64,000 bases of DNA, taken from contig NZ_JANCPR020000034.1 of assembly GCF_028657195.3 (NCBI RefSeq), positions 40,759 through 104,758 on the forward strand, read 5' to 3'. The position numbers were made by a program, and so were the translations under genes. This document shows positions 25,137 to 33,430 of the stretch, piece by piece (positions within the stretch are counted from its first letter, which is position 1; the number at the start of each line of letters is the position of its first letter). The DNA comes from Streptomyces iconiensis (lineage in GTDB: Bacteria > Actinomycetota > Actinomycetes > Streptomycetales > Streptomycetaceae). Below the pieces are notes generated by a model, which had not been told where the DNA came from, did not search any database, and saw only the letters and a list, made by a program, of their open reading frames with translations.

Positions 25137-25280
25137 TGAACCGCTTACCGGGTTAGCTGCCGGGTTCGGGCTTCGGAAGGTTGCCCTACAGAGCGCGACC
25201 CTCCCGTGGGGGAGGTGAGGGACCGCTCTGATTCACCCCTGGTGGTACGTGTGGGTCCCCGGTTCCGGCAAGGCCGGACT
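25137..25280 (-). promoter_or_regulatory. ydaO-yuaA-type c-di-AMP riboswitch
   Basis: On the minus strand the leader of the NlpC/P60 gene contains the conserved ydaO blocks in order: ACCAGGGGTGAATCAGAGCG, a variable CCTCCC..GGGAGG stem, then GTAGGGCAACCTTCCGAA, CCCGAACCCGGCAGCTAACC and CGGTAAGCGG. In Streptomyces this class binds c-di-AMP and controls cell-wall hydrolase genes such as rpfA, usually turning expression off when the ligand is present. The 3' edge lies about 20 bases from the start codon. Boundaries are approximate. Confidence 0.85.
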
Positions 25281-25425
25281 CAGCGGAGGCTGCCCGCGCC
25301 GGCGCTTTCGCCGACTGGGGGGCCAGGCTGCCTGAGAGGGCACCGTAGCCAAGGTGTGGTGCGCCTGTGAAGGCGGATGTTCGATTCGCCGCTATCTTTC
25401 CGTTATCTTCGCCGTGATCCGGCCG

Positions 25426-25448
25426 TTGTCGGTGGGGCCGCCTAGACT
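25426..25448 (+). promoter_or_regulatory. RecA-independent DNA-damage-type promoter of pcrA
   Basis: TTGTCGGTG, eight bases, then TAGACT match exactly the TTGTCRGTG-N8-TANNNT consensus described for mycobacterial RecA-independent damage promoters, which are driven by PafBC. The start codon of pcrA is nine bases downstream, so the transcript is nearly leaderless. Confidence 0.75.
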
Positions 25449-25457
25449 CGGGCGACG

Positions 25458-27926
25458 ATGAGCAGCCTTTTCGACGACAGCTTCCTCGCGGACCTCGACG
25501 GCACAGCCCCCGAGGCGGACGCGCCCCCTCCGCCACCGGAGGGCGCCGAGCGCCATGGACCGGACGAGGAGATCCCCGACGATCTCTTCCAGGGCACCTT
25601 CGCGGGCGCGGGCGCCGCAGGGCCGGGACGTGACGCTTACCACAGAGACGGTGCCCCGCGCTCCGTCGTCGACCCCGCTGCGCTGCTGGACGGCATGAAC
25701 GAGCAGCAGCGCGAGGCCGTCGTGCACACCGGCTCCCCCCTGCTCATCGTCGCGGGCGCCGGCTCGGGCAAGACCCGTGTGCTGACCCACCGCATCGCGT
25801 ATCTGCTCGGCGCGCGCAGCGTCCACCCCGGTCAGGTCCTCGCCATCACCTTCACCAACAAGGCCGCCGGTGAGATGAAGGAGCGGGTCGCCGAGCTGGT
25901 CGGGCCCCGCGCCCAGTCGATGTGGGTCTCCACGTTCCACAGCGCGTGCGTACGCATTCTGCGCCGGGAGAGCAAGAAGCTGGGCTTCACCTCATCGTTC
26001 TCGATCTACGACGCGGCCGACTCCAAGCGCCTGATGGCCCTGGTCTGCCGCGATCTCGATCTCGACCCCAAGCGCTTCCCGCCCAAGGCGTTCAGCTCGA
26101 AGGTCTCGAACCTGAAGAACGAACTGATCGACGAGGAGGACTTCGCCGGCCAGGCCGGCGACCAATTCGAGAAGCAGCTCGCCGAGGTGTACACGATGTA
26201 CCAGGCGCGGCTGCGCGAGGCCAACGCGCTGGACTTCGACGACCTGATCATGACGACGGTCCATCTGCTCCAGGCGTTCCCCGACGTCGCCGAGCACTAC
26301 CGCCGCCGCTTCCGGCACGTACTCGTCGACGAGTACCAGGACACCAACCACGCGCAGTACCAGCTCGTACGCGAACTGGTCGGCCCTCCCGAGGAGCAGA
26401 CCGAGCTGTGCGTGGTGGGCGACGCCGACCAGTCGATCTACGCGTTCCGCGGTGCCACGATCCGCAACATCCTCCAGTTCGAGGAGGACTACCCCGAAGC
26501 GACGACGATCCTCCTGGAGCAGAACTACCGCTCCACGCAGACGATCCTCAGCGCCGCGAACGCCGTCATCGAACGGAACGAGGACCGGCGCCCCAAGAAC
26601 CTGTGGACGCAGGCCGGTTCGGGCCCGCGCATCACCGGTTACGTCGCCGACACCGAGCACGACGAGGCGCAGTTCGTCTCCGAGGAGATCGACAGGCTCA
26701 CCGACGAGGGTCAGGCCAAGCCCGGCGACATCGCGGTCTTCTACCGCACCAACGCGCAGTCCCGCGTCTTCGAAGAGATCTTCATCCGCGTCGGCCTGCC
26801 CTACAAGGTCGTCGGCGGCGTGCGCTTCTACGAGCGCAGGGAGGTCCGCGACATCCTCGCGTACCTGCGGGTGCTGGCGAACCCGGAGGACGCGGTGCCG
26901 CTGCGCCGTATCCTCAACGTCCCCAAGCGCGGCATCGGCGACCGCGCCGAGGCGATGATCGAGGCGCTCGCGCTCCGCGAGAAGATCACGTTCCCGCAGG
27001 CGCTCGTCCGCGTCGACGAGGCGTACGGCATGGCCGCGCGCTCCGCGAACGCCGTCCGGCGCTTCAACGCGCTGATGGAGGACCTGCGGACCATCGTCGA
27101 GTCCGGAGCGGGACCCGCCACCGTGCTGGAAGCGGTACTGGAGCGCACCGGCTACCTCGCCGAACTCCAGGCGTCCACGGACCCGCAGGACGAGACCCGC
27201 GTCGAGAACCTCCAGGAACTCGCCGCCGTGGCGCTGGAGTTCGAGCAGGACCGGAGCGATGAGGAGACGCCGGGCACGCTCTCCGACTTCCTGGAGCAGG
27301 TCGCGCTCGTCGCCGACTCCGACCAGATCCCCGAGGAGGGCCAGGACGACGGCGTCGTCACCCTCATGACGCTGCACACGGCGAAGGGCCTCGAATTCCC
27401 CGTGGTCTTCCTGACCGGCATGGAGGACGGCGTCTTCCCGCACATGCGCGCCCTCGGCCAGGTCAAGGAGCTGGAGGAGGAACGCAGGCTCGCCTACGTG
27501 GGCATCACCCGCGCCCAGGAGCGGCTGTATCTCACCCGCGCCGTCATGCGCAGCGCCTGGGGCCAGCCGTCCTACAACCCGCCTTCACGCTTCCTGGAGG
27601 AGATCCCCGCGGACTTCCTCGACTGGAAGCGCACCGGCTCCGCCGGGCCGCCCGCAGGTTCCGGAGCGGGCGTCTCCGCCTCCCTCTCGTCCTCCGTCGG
27701 CGCCTCCGCACGGCGCGGCGGCCCCTCCGGGTTCGCCACACGGCGCGCGAACGAGCGCCCCGTGGTGTCCCTTCAGGTGGGCGACCGTGTCACGCACGAC
27801 AGCTTCGGGCTGGGCACCGTGGAGTCCGTCACGGGCAGCGGCGACAACGCCGAGGCCACGATCGACTTCGGCGGCGAGAAGCCGAAGCGGTTGCTGTTGC
27901 GGTACGCGCCGGTCGAGAAGCTTTAG
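25458..27926 (+). CDS. pcrA: ATP-dependent DNA helicase PcrA/UvrD
   Basis: The 822-residue superfamily 1 helicase has Walker A AGAGSGKT at residues 99-106, the ITFTNKAAGEMKER motif Ia, Walker B VLVDEYQDTNHAQY, motif III VVGDADQSIYAFRGA, motif IV QNYRSTQTIL, motif V VTLMTLHTAKGLEFPVVFL and motif VI RRLAYVGITRAQERLYL. The last ~50 residues (VGDRVTHDSFGLGTVESV) are the Tudor-like domain that contacts RNA polymerase in PcrA. It unwinds DNA 3' to 5' in nucleotide-excision repair, replication restart and transcription-coupled repair. The ~75-residue acidic N-terminal extension is typical of actinobacteria. Its promoter matches the damage-inducible consensus. Confidence 0.97.
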   Translation: MSSLFDDSFLADLDGTAPEADAPPPPPEGAERHGPDEEIPDDLFQGTFAGAGAAGPGRDAYHRDGAPRSVVDPAALLDGMNEQQREAVVHTGSPLLIVAGAGSGKTRVLTHRIAYLLGARSVHPGQVLAITFTNKAAGEMKERVAELVGPRAQSMWVSTFHSACVRILRRESKKLGFTSSFSIYDAADSKRLMALVCRDLDLDPKRFPPKAFSSKVSNLKNELIDEEDFAGQAGDQFEKQLAEVYTMYQARLREANALDFDDLIMTTVHLLQAFPDVAEHYRRRFRHVLVDEYQDTNHAQYQLVRELVGPPEEQTELCVVGDADQSIYAFRGATIRNILQFEEDYPEATTILLEQNYRSTQTILSAANAVIERNEDRRPKNLWTQAGSGPRITGYVADTEHDEAQFVSEEIDRLTDEGQAKPGDIAVFYRTNAQSRVFEEIFIRVGLPYKVVGGVRFYERREVRDILAYLRVLANPEDAVPLRRILNVPKRGIGDRAEAMIEALALREKITFPQALVRVDEAYGMAARSANAVRRFNALMEDLRTIVESGAGPATVLEAVLERTGYLAELQASTDPQDETRVENLQELAAVALEFEQDRSDEETPGTLSDFLEQVALVADSDQIPEEGQDDGVVTLMTLHTAKGLEFPVVFLTGMEDGVFPHMRALGQVKELEEERRLAYVGITRAQERLYLTRAVMRSAWGQPSYNPPSRFLEEIPADFLDWKRTGSAGPPAGSGAGVSASLSSSVGASARRGGPSGFATRRANERPVVSLQVGDRVTHDSFGLGTVESVTGSGDNAEATIDFGGEKPKRLLLRYAPVEKL

Positions 27927-28072
27927 CGCTGCGCTGGCTGGTGCCCGTGTGTGGGTTGCCGTGAGTGTGTTGCGGGGCTCGTGAGTGTCCCCCGCCGTGG
28001 GTGCGTTGCGCGGTGCTCTCGTGAGTGCCACGAGGGTGCCCCTGTGGGTGCGTTGACGGGTGCGGGGCGTTT

Positions 28073-28157
28073 GTGGCTGGGCGCGCAGTTCCCCGCGCCC
28101 CTGACGGGGCGCAGTTGCCCGCGGTCCTGACGGGGCGCGGTCTGACGGGGCGCGGGG
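28073..28157. terminator. CTGACGGGGCGC repeat cluster, bidirectional terminator-like
   Basis: Between the convergent pcrA and M23 genes, CTGACGGGGCGC occurs three times (28101, 28127, 28142) next to GCGCGCAGTTCCCCGCGCCC, giving several overlapping GC hairpins (GGGGCGC with GCGCCCC). The GGGGCGCGGGGAACTGCGC type of sequence is a frequent intergenic element in Streptomyces genomes, where it sits after genes. Bases 27927-28072 contain degenerate GTGAGTG/GTGCGTTG repeats and no gene. Confidence 0.6.
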
Positions 28158-28158
28158 G

Positions 28159-29901
28159 TCAGCTGATGTTGAGGCCCTTGTCCTGGAGCCAGGGGATGGG
28201 GTCGACGGCCGAGCCGCCGCCGGGGCGTACCTCGAAGTGGAGGTGGGGGCCTGTGGAGTTGCCCGAGCTGCCGGAGTAGGCGATGGTGTCGCCCGCCTTG
28301 ACCTCGCCGGAACGGATCTTGGAACTGCTCAGATGGCAGTACCACGTCTCGGTGCCGTCCTTGGCGGTCACGATCGCCATGTTGCCGTAGGACATGTCGT
28401 ACTTCGTGGTCACCGTGCCGTCCGTGGCCGCCATGACGGACGTGCCGTAGCTGACGGGGAAGTCGATGCCGGTGTGTACGGACATCCAGTTGACGCCTGC
28501 CTGCCCGTAGTGCGCGCTGAGGGTGTGGTCCTTCACCGGGATCACGTACTTGGGCCGCATCGCCTCCTTGCGCGCGGCCTCCTTGGCCTTGCGTTCGCGC
28601 TCGGCCTCCTGGCGCTGCTTGAGGTCGATGCGCTCCTGGGTACGGCTGGCGCGGTCGGCGAAGTCGTCGGCGTCGGCCGAGAGTCCGGCGAGCTGGCTGT
28701 CGAGCTTGTTGTTCGCGGCGGAGGGTTTGACGGGCCCGGTGTCGGGTGCGGCGACCGGCGCGGGTGAGCCGGGCTTGTCGCCCTCGCCGTCACCGCCGCC
28801 CATCACGGTGGCGGCTGCCGCACCTGCCACACCCATGACGGCGACGGACGGTACGGCCACGGTCATCAGCGCGCGGCGGCGGGGCTTGGGGGAACGGCGG
28901 CGTCCGCGCGAGTGCGGGGCCACGGCGGCCGGCGGCGCGGCATCGGGCTCGTACCCGGCGTCGGGCTTGTAACCGGGGCCGTGGTCGCGGTCGTGCTCGT
29001 GGTCGGGAACGCGGTCCTCGCCGTATCCGTGCGAGTCGTACGCGTGGCCGTCGTCGTGGCCCTGGCCCTCGTCGTAGGGAAGGCCGCCGTCGAAGTCGTG
29101 GGCAGCGCCAGGGGCTTCCGTCTCGCGGGACGCCGGATCAGGAAAGCCCCAGGTGTCGGCCGTGTCGTACTCGTGCTGCTGCGCGAAACTCCACTGGCCG
29201 GTCGCGTCCTGGTCGCAGGCGTACGCGCTGTCCTGGCCGAACTGCTCGAACTGGCCCGTGTGACCGGGCTGCTGTTCGCCATAGGTGTCATGGGGCGCGT
29301 AACCGGCGCCGGCCTGCGCCTCGTACCCGCCGCCCTGGGGCGCGTACGCCTCGGGGGACTGGTGCGCGGCGTAGTCGCCTTGCGTGCCGTACTCGTCGTA
29401 CCCGTAGGCCGCGTTCTGGGCGCTCAGGTCCCAGGCGCCCGTGCCCCAGCCACCCGTGTCCTGGACACCGAAGTTCCACTGGCCGGTCCCGTCGGCCGGA
29501 GCGGGGTAGCCGTAGCCGGTGGACTGGTCGTAACTCGCGGTGTTCTGGGCGCCGGTGCCGTACGCGCCGGTGCCGTACGCGCCGGTGTCGTACGTACCCG
29601 TGTCGTACGTACCCGTGGGGTAGGCGCCGGTGTCGTAGGCACCGGTCGCGTAGGTGCCGGTGCCCCAGGAGGTGGGGGCGTACGTTCCCGTACCGCCGTC
29701 GCTGCCGGGGAGGTTGCCGAAAAGGGGATCTTCGTCGCCGTAGGAGCCGGTGGCGTACCCGTCGTACGAGTCGGCCGGGTGGGGTCCCGTGCCGTAGGTG
29801 CCGTACGCCGACTGTCCGTAGTTCGCGTCATACGCGCCGTACGAGAAGCCGGAGCCGGGGTCGTCGGGACTCGGGACTCCCGACGGATGACGGTCGTTCA
29901 C
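28159..29901 (-). CDS. M23-family peptidoglycan endopeptidase with long Tyr/Gly repeat region
   Basis: The ~580-residue protein has three parts. Residues 1-335 are a low-complexity, Tyr/Gly/Thr/Asp-rich region with tandem TGTYDTGAY-type units. A basic stretch and one membrane helix follow (VAVPSVAVMGVAGAAAATVM, ~residue 350). Then come a coiled-coil (DRASRTQERIDLKQRQEAER) and a C-terminal LytM/M23 zinc peptidase with the ligands in HTGIDFPV and the GPHLHFEVRPGG motif. It would cut peptide cross-links outside the membrane while the repeat region stays in the cytoplasm. The start is one of two adjacent GTG codons (29901 or 29904) after AGAGAAG; an in-frame TTG lies just before. Confidence 0.9.
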   Translation of the reverse strand: MNDRHPSGVPSPDDPGSGFSYGAYDANYGQSAYGTYGTGPHPADSYDGYATGSYGDEDPLFGNLPGSDGGTGTYAPTSWGTGTYATGAYDTGAYPTGTYDTGTYDTGAYGTGAYGTGAQNTASYDQSTGYGYPAPADGTGQWNFGVQDTGGWGTGAWDLSAQNAAYGYDEYGTQGDYAAHQSPEAYAPQGGGYEAQAGAGYAPHDTYGEQQPGHTGQFEQFGQDSAYACDQDATGQWSFAQQHEYDTADTWGFPDPASRETEAPGAAHDFDGGLPYDEGQGHDDGHAYDSHGYGEDRVPDHEHDRDHGPGYKPDAGYEPDAAPPAAVAPHSRGRRRSPKPRRRALMTVAVPSVAVMGVAGAAAATVMGGGDGEGDKPGSPAPVAAPDTGPVKPSAANNKLDSQLAGLSADADDFADRASRTQERIDLKQRQEAERERKAKEAARKEAMRPKYVIPVKDHTLSAHYGQAGVNWMSVHTGIDFPVSYGTSVMAATDGTVTTKYDMSYGNMAIVTAKDGTETWYCHLSSSKIRSGEVKAGDTIAYSGSSGNSTGPHLHFEVRPGGGSAVDPIPWLQDKGLNIS

Positions 29902-29948
29902 CACCAACTTCTCTTTCGCCTCGGCGACAGGGGCGGAGCAGTGCGGTG

Positions 29949-29978
29949 ACTGTACCCGGCGGTATGCGACGGCGACAA
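29949..29978 (-). promoter_or_regulatory. Probable promoter of the M23 gene
   Basis: On the minus strand TTGTCG (29973-29978) and TACAGT (29949-29954) are separated by 18 bases, a good fit to housekeeping streptomycete promoters. They lie about 50 bp before the start codon. Confidence 0.55.
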
Positions 29979-30747
29979 TCTTCGGGGGGTTTTAGCCGCT
30001 GAGGAAAAGGGCAATCGGCCGTCTTTCGGCGGACTACGGACTGGTAGCCGGGGCCGAGTTCGAAATACGTTCGATGGGAAATGATCGTCAGGCCAGGCCG
30101 CCCGCCGCCCGGGGCCGCACGGTCTGAACAGCGATTCCAGCGCCCAACTCCGCCCGAATACGGGCCGAAACACCGTAGTCCACCGGCAGTGCCAAATGTC
30201 CTACTCGCTGCCACGGGACATTGGATACCCGCAGGTCGGAATGGTCGAGTCGGGCGGTTTCCGGGGGGAATCAGCAAAGTCCCGAGTGAACTCGGGAAAC
30301 AGAAGGAACGCGTCGCGCACGCCTCCGGTGTCTCAACGGTCAACTCCCTGAGCACGGGCGAACCGGGGCGCACCTGCGCGCGATCGAGTGCGGCGGGAGC
30401 GCGGGGACCACGTGTGTGCCGGAGCGCGGCGGTCCCGGGGAGATCGCCGCACGGACGCGCGCGTCGCCCCCGAGGCGTTGAACCTAATAGCGGGCGATCG
30501 GCCCGCGGTCGCCGCGTGCGGTCGCGAGGACGCCGCCTCCCGGGAGTGCTGGGTACGGGCAGTCACAGATCGGCTCGCGTGGATGCCCTGCCGGATCGGC
30601 GCGTGGGGCGGTCCGTGCGCGGTACAGGGGTGAACGCGGGGGATGCGGACGCGGTGTGGGCGCGGTGCCGATGTGGTGCGGGGAGTGGGTCCGGCCGTGC
30701 GGCTCTCCCCGGTCGCTCCTGTTCCGGTGGATACGTGGGGGTACGAC
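29979..30747. other. Intergenic region before icmB with no recognisable gene
   Basis: I see no frame with coding character in this stretch, which is less GC-biased (around 30000-30300) than its neighbours. It includes inverted repeats TCGAA-atacg-TTCGA at 30060-30074 and CCCGAGT-ga-ACTCGGG at 30281-30296, either of which could be an operator for the divergent M23 or icmB genes. I find no cobalamin riboswitch motif. Confidence 0.5.
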
Positions 30748-30849
30748 ATGAGTCATGCGCGTTGTCCCACGTGTGATTTCGCCCTCCCTTCCGAGCGTGG
30801 AACGGCCGGGTGCGGGATGCTGGGGATAACGTGCGTTCACTCCCCGTAG
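30748..30849 (+). CDS. Possible 33-residue four-cysteine microprotein upstream of icmB
   Basis: An ATG preceded by GTGGGGG opens a 33-codon frame beginning MSHARCPTCDFALPSERG and containing GC and TC further on. The CPTC knuckle and two later cysteines could bind zinc. It ends 52 bp before icmB. It may be a real microprotein, an upstream leader frame or chance; codon use (G/C at most third positions) is compatible with translation. Confidence 0.3.
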   Translation: MSHARCPTCDFALPSERGTAGCGMLGITCVHSP

Positions 30850-30901
30850 CTGGGGCGTCTCGTAGGCCCTCGTAGAGGTAGATCTCGTAATGGAGGCAGT
30901 G

Positions 30902-31312
30902 ATGGGTGTGTCGGGTCCGATCCGCGTGGTGGTCGCCAAGCCTGGGCTCGACGGGCACGATCGCGGCGCCAAGGTCATCGCACGCGCGCTGCGCGATGCG
31001 GGCATGGAGGTCATCTACACCGGCCTGCACCAGACGCCGGAGCAGATCGTCGACACCGCGATCCAGGAGGACGCGGACGCGGTGGGCCTGTCCATCCTGT
31101 CCGGCGCCCACAACACCCTGTTCGCACGGGTGCTGGAGCTGTTGCGCGAGCGGGACGCCGCCGACATCAAGGTGTTCGGCGGCGGGATCATCCCCGAGGG
31201 CGACATCGCGCCGTTGAAGGAACAGGGTGTCGCCGAGATCTTCACGCCCGGCGCCACCACGAACGAGGTAGTGAGCTGGATTCGCGAGCACGTCGGGCCA
31301 GTTGCCGCCTGA
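30902..31312 (+). CDS. icmB: Isobutyryl-CoA mutase small (cobalamin-binding) subunit
   Basis: The 136-residue protein is a stand-alone B12-binding domain with the base-off/His-on motif D-x-H-x-x-G (PGLDGHDRGAKVIARAL), the SILSG phosphate loop region and the GGG of VFGGGIIPEGDIAPLKEQGV. Length and sequence fit IcmB of streptomycetes, which pairs with the separately encoded IcmA to interconvert isobutyryl-CoA and n-butyryl-CoA; the family also includes methylmalonyl-CoA mutase B12 domains, so partnership with another mutase is possible. The ATG at 30902 has GGAGG upstream. A CCCC-gtagct-GGGG hairpin sits in the leader at 30842-30855. The partner subunit gene is not in the window. Confidence 0.9.
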   Translation: MGVSGPIRVVVAKPGLDGHDRGAKVIARALRDAGMEVIYTGLHQTPEQIVDTAIQEDADAVGLSILSGAHNTLFARVLELLRERDAADIKVFGGGIIPEGDIAPLKEQGVAEIFTPGATTNEVVSWIREHVGPVAA

Positions 31313-31433
31313 GCCACCCCTTCAACCGCCTGGCACCTCCGCACTCCCTCCACCGTCCCCGTGGTCGGGGCACTGATTGGCCCTCCGTGGTCGGGGCACT
31401 GATTGCCGTCGGGGCGCCGAAGAGGTGAACTCC

Positions 31434-33068
31434 TTAGGGTTCGGGCGTCAGTTCGGCGAGCATGGTGGCGCGGAGACGGAGCGTGGCCACCATGCGTTGG
31501 AAGGACTCGGCCCAGTAGGCGCCGGCTCCGGGGGACTCGGTCTCTGAGGCGTCGGGGACGGCCGCGAGCGGTTCCAGGCGCTCGGCGTCCGACGGGTCGA
31601 GGCAGCGTTCGGCCAGGCCCATCACTCCGCTGAAGCTCCAGGGGTAGCTGCCCGCGTCCCGGGCGATCTCCAGTGCGTCGACCACCGCCCTGCCGAGCGG
31701 CAACGGCCAGGGCACGCCGCAGACTCCCAGGATGCGGAACGCCTCGGAGAGACCGTGCACCGCTATGAAGCCGGCCGCCCACGCGCCGCGTTCCTCCTCC
31801 GGCAGTACGGACAGCAGCTTCGCCGGGTCTCCGGGGCCCTCGGTGAACGGGGCCGTCGGCGGGCCGATCAGTGCGCGTGCCCAGTCGGCGTTCCGCTGTC
31901 GTACGGCAGCGCCGCACCAGGCGGCGTGCAGGTCGTCGCGCCAACCGTCCGCCACGGGGAGCGCCACGATCTGCCCGGGTGTTCTGCCGCCCAGCCGCTC
32001 ACCCCATACGCGCAGAGGCGCCGCCTCGACCAACTGGCACAGCCACCAGGCCCGTTCGCCGCGGCCCGTCGGTGGTTTGGGTATGACGCCGTCGCGCTGC
32101 ATGTCCGCGTCGCACTCGTGCGGCGCCTCCACCACGATGCCGGCGGGTCCTGCCCCGGTCACATGGTTCTGTGCGACACAGGTGCGGGCCCGGGCCGCCA
32201 TGCGGGCCGCCAGCGCGGAGCCGGGCAGCGCGGCGAGCAGCTCGGCCGCTGTCGCGCGTACCGTACGGCTGCGGTCGGTCAGGGCACGCTCCAGGAACGG
32301 TTCGTCGTCGGGACACAGGCCCTGCCGCAGCGAGTCGAGGAACATCAGCCTGTCCTCGGCCCGTTCGGACTGCCATGACGAGGCGAGCAGCGCGAGCCCC
32401 GCGCCGGGGTCGCGCCTGCGCAGCGCGCCGAGCAGAGCCACCCGCTCGGCGAACAGGCCCTCCTCCCAGGTGCGCTGGATCTCGCCTTCGTGTTCCTCTC
32501 CCTCCGGTATCCGGCGCTGCACGCCGTCGCGGAGTGCGAATTTCCAGTCCTCGTTCTGCCGCGCGAGCCACAGCGCGCGCGGGCCCGCGAACGCCAGCGT
32601 TTCGGCGCGCAGATCGGTGCGCGCCCGCGCCGCGTCCAGCAGCGCGGGCAGCTGCGCGACCGGTGCCCGGTACCCCCGCGCGTTCGCCGCCGCGAGCCAC
32701 TGGGGCAGCAACTCGCCGAGATCGGGTGCCGGCCCGCGCCGGCCGCCACCCGTGGTGGCCGTACCGCCGCCCGCGCGGTTCGCCAGCAGCAGGGACAGAC
32801 GCCGGCCGGCGGCCTTCGGCGGTGTGGGGCGCGGATCGTCAGGCGCCGGCTCCGTTCTCCGGTGCGGCGCGGCGGGTCTGGCTCCGGCGCGGCGCCGTAC
32901 GGTCTCCACGGCGGCGGCGTCCAGGAGCGCGCCCACGCTGCCGCCCGGGGGCGTTCTGCGCTCCACTCCCAGCAGTGCCGCAGCGACCAGCTCCCCCCAG
33001 GGAGCGGTCTCAGCGGTGCCGGGCCGCTTCTGTGCGGCCCCGGACTCGGACAACTGCGGCTCACCCAT
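31434..33068 (-). CDS. DUF5691-family protein
   Basis: This 544-residue cytoplasmic protein is Ala/Arg/Leu-rich and mostly helical, with repeat-like segments (SERAEDRLMFLDSLRQGL and ALTDRSRTVRATAAELLAAL) resembling HEAT-type repeats. It has no visible catalytic motif and no membrane helix. I recognise it as the DUF5691 type that accompanies SWIM-zinc-finger and MoxR/VWA genes in streptomycetes. The start at 33068 (MGEPQLSES) has GGAGGGGG upstream. It is on the same strand as, and downstream of, the SWIM gene, but a strong hairpin lies between them, so it probably has its own promoter. Confidence 0.82.
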   Translation of the reverse strand: MGEPQLSESGAAQKRPGTAETAPWGELVAAALLGVERRTPPGGSVGALLDAAAVETVRRRAGARPAAPHRRTEPAPDDPRPTPPKAAGRRLSLLLANRAGGGTATTGGGRRGPAPDLGELLPQWLAAANARGYRAPVAQLPALLDAARARTDLRAETLAFAGPRALWLARQNEDWKFALRDGVQRRIPEGEEHEGEIQRTWEEGLFAERVALLGALRRRDPGAGLALLASSWQSERAEDRLMFLDSLRQGLCPDDEPFLERALTDRSRTVRATAAELLAALPGSALAARMAARARTCVAQNHVTGAGPAGIVVEAPHECDADMQRDGVIPKPPTGRGERAWWLCQLVEAAPLRVWGERLGGRTPGQIVALPVADGWRDDLHAAWCGAAVRQRNADWARALIGPPTAPFTEGPGDPAKLLSVLPEEERGAWAAGFIAVHGLSEAFRILGVCGVPWPLPLGRAVVDALEIARDAGSYPWSFSGVMGLAERCLDPSDAERLEPLAAVPDASETESPGAGAYWAESFQRMVATLRLRATMLAELTPEP

Positions 33069-33244
33069 GCTTCCCCCTCCACACCTCGTGCTCACCCAGC
33101 TTTCGTGCGCCGCCTCTGTGCGGTATTCCGTGCCCCGCCCCTGTGCGGTGTTCTGTGCGCCCTGCCCCTGTGCGATGTTCCGTGCGGTATCCCGTGCGGT
33201 GTTTCCGTGGGCCGCTTCCGTGGCCCGTTCCTGGGCGCCGCCTC

Positions 33245-33283
33245 CGTGTGCCCTTCGCCGGGAAGTCCGGCGAAGGGCACACG
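33245..33283 (-). terminator. Perfect 17-bp hairpin after the SWIM gene
   Basis: CGTGTGCCCTTCGCCGG (33245-33261) and its exact complement (33267-33283) are separated by five bases. It lies 150 bp after the stop of the SWIM gene and 180 bp before the DUF5691 start; no T-run. The surrounding 33085-33240 holds degenerate CCTGTGCGGTGTTC-type tandem repeats and no gene. Confidence 0.75.
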
Positions 33284-33430
33284 GCTTGCGGCGCGGGGCT
33301 CACAGTCCCCGGCTCATGGCGCTTCCTGGCCCATGGAGCCCTCCGCCCACGGCAGTTCCCTGTTCAAGGAACGGCCCTGTTCACGGGGGAGCCCCATGCA
33401 CAGGGCTGCCCTGTTCACCGCCGTCCCCCT

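Noticed and set aside
30300..30901. Cobalamin riboswitch in front of the B12-binding protein gene
   Set aside because: I looked for the conserved B12-box GCCACTG and core helices and do not see them; the gene product binds B12 but is not a B12 synthesis or transport protein.
33069..33430. Small genes between DUF5691 and SWIM
   Set aside because: The sequence is made of degenerate CCTGTGCGGTGTTC repeats and a large hairpin; the frames only read the repeats.
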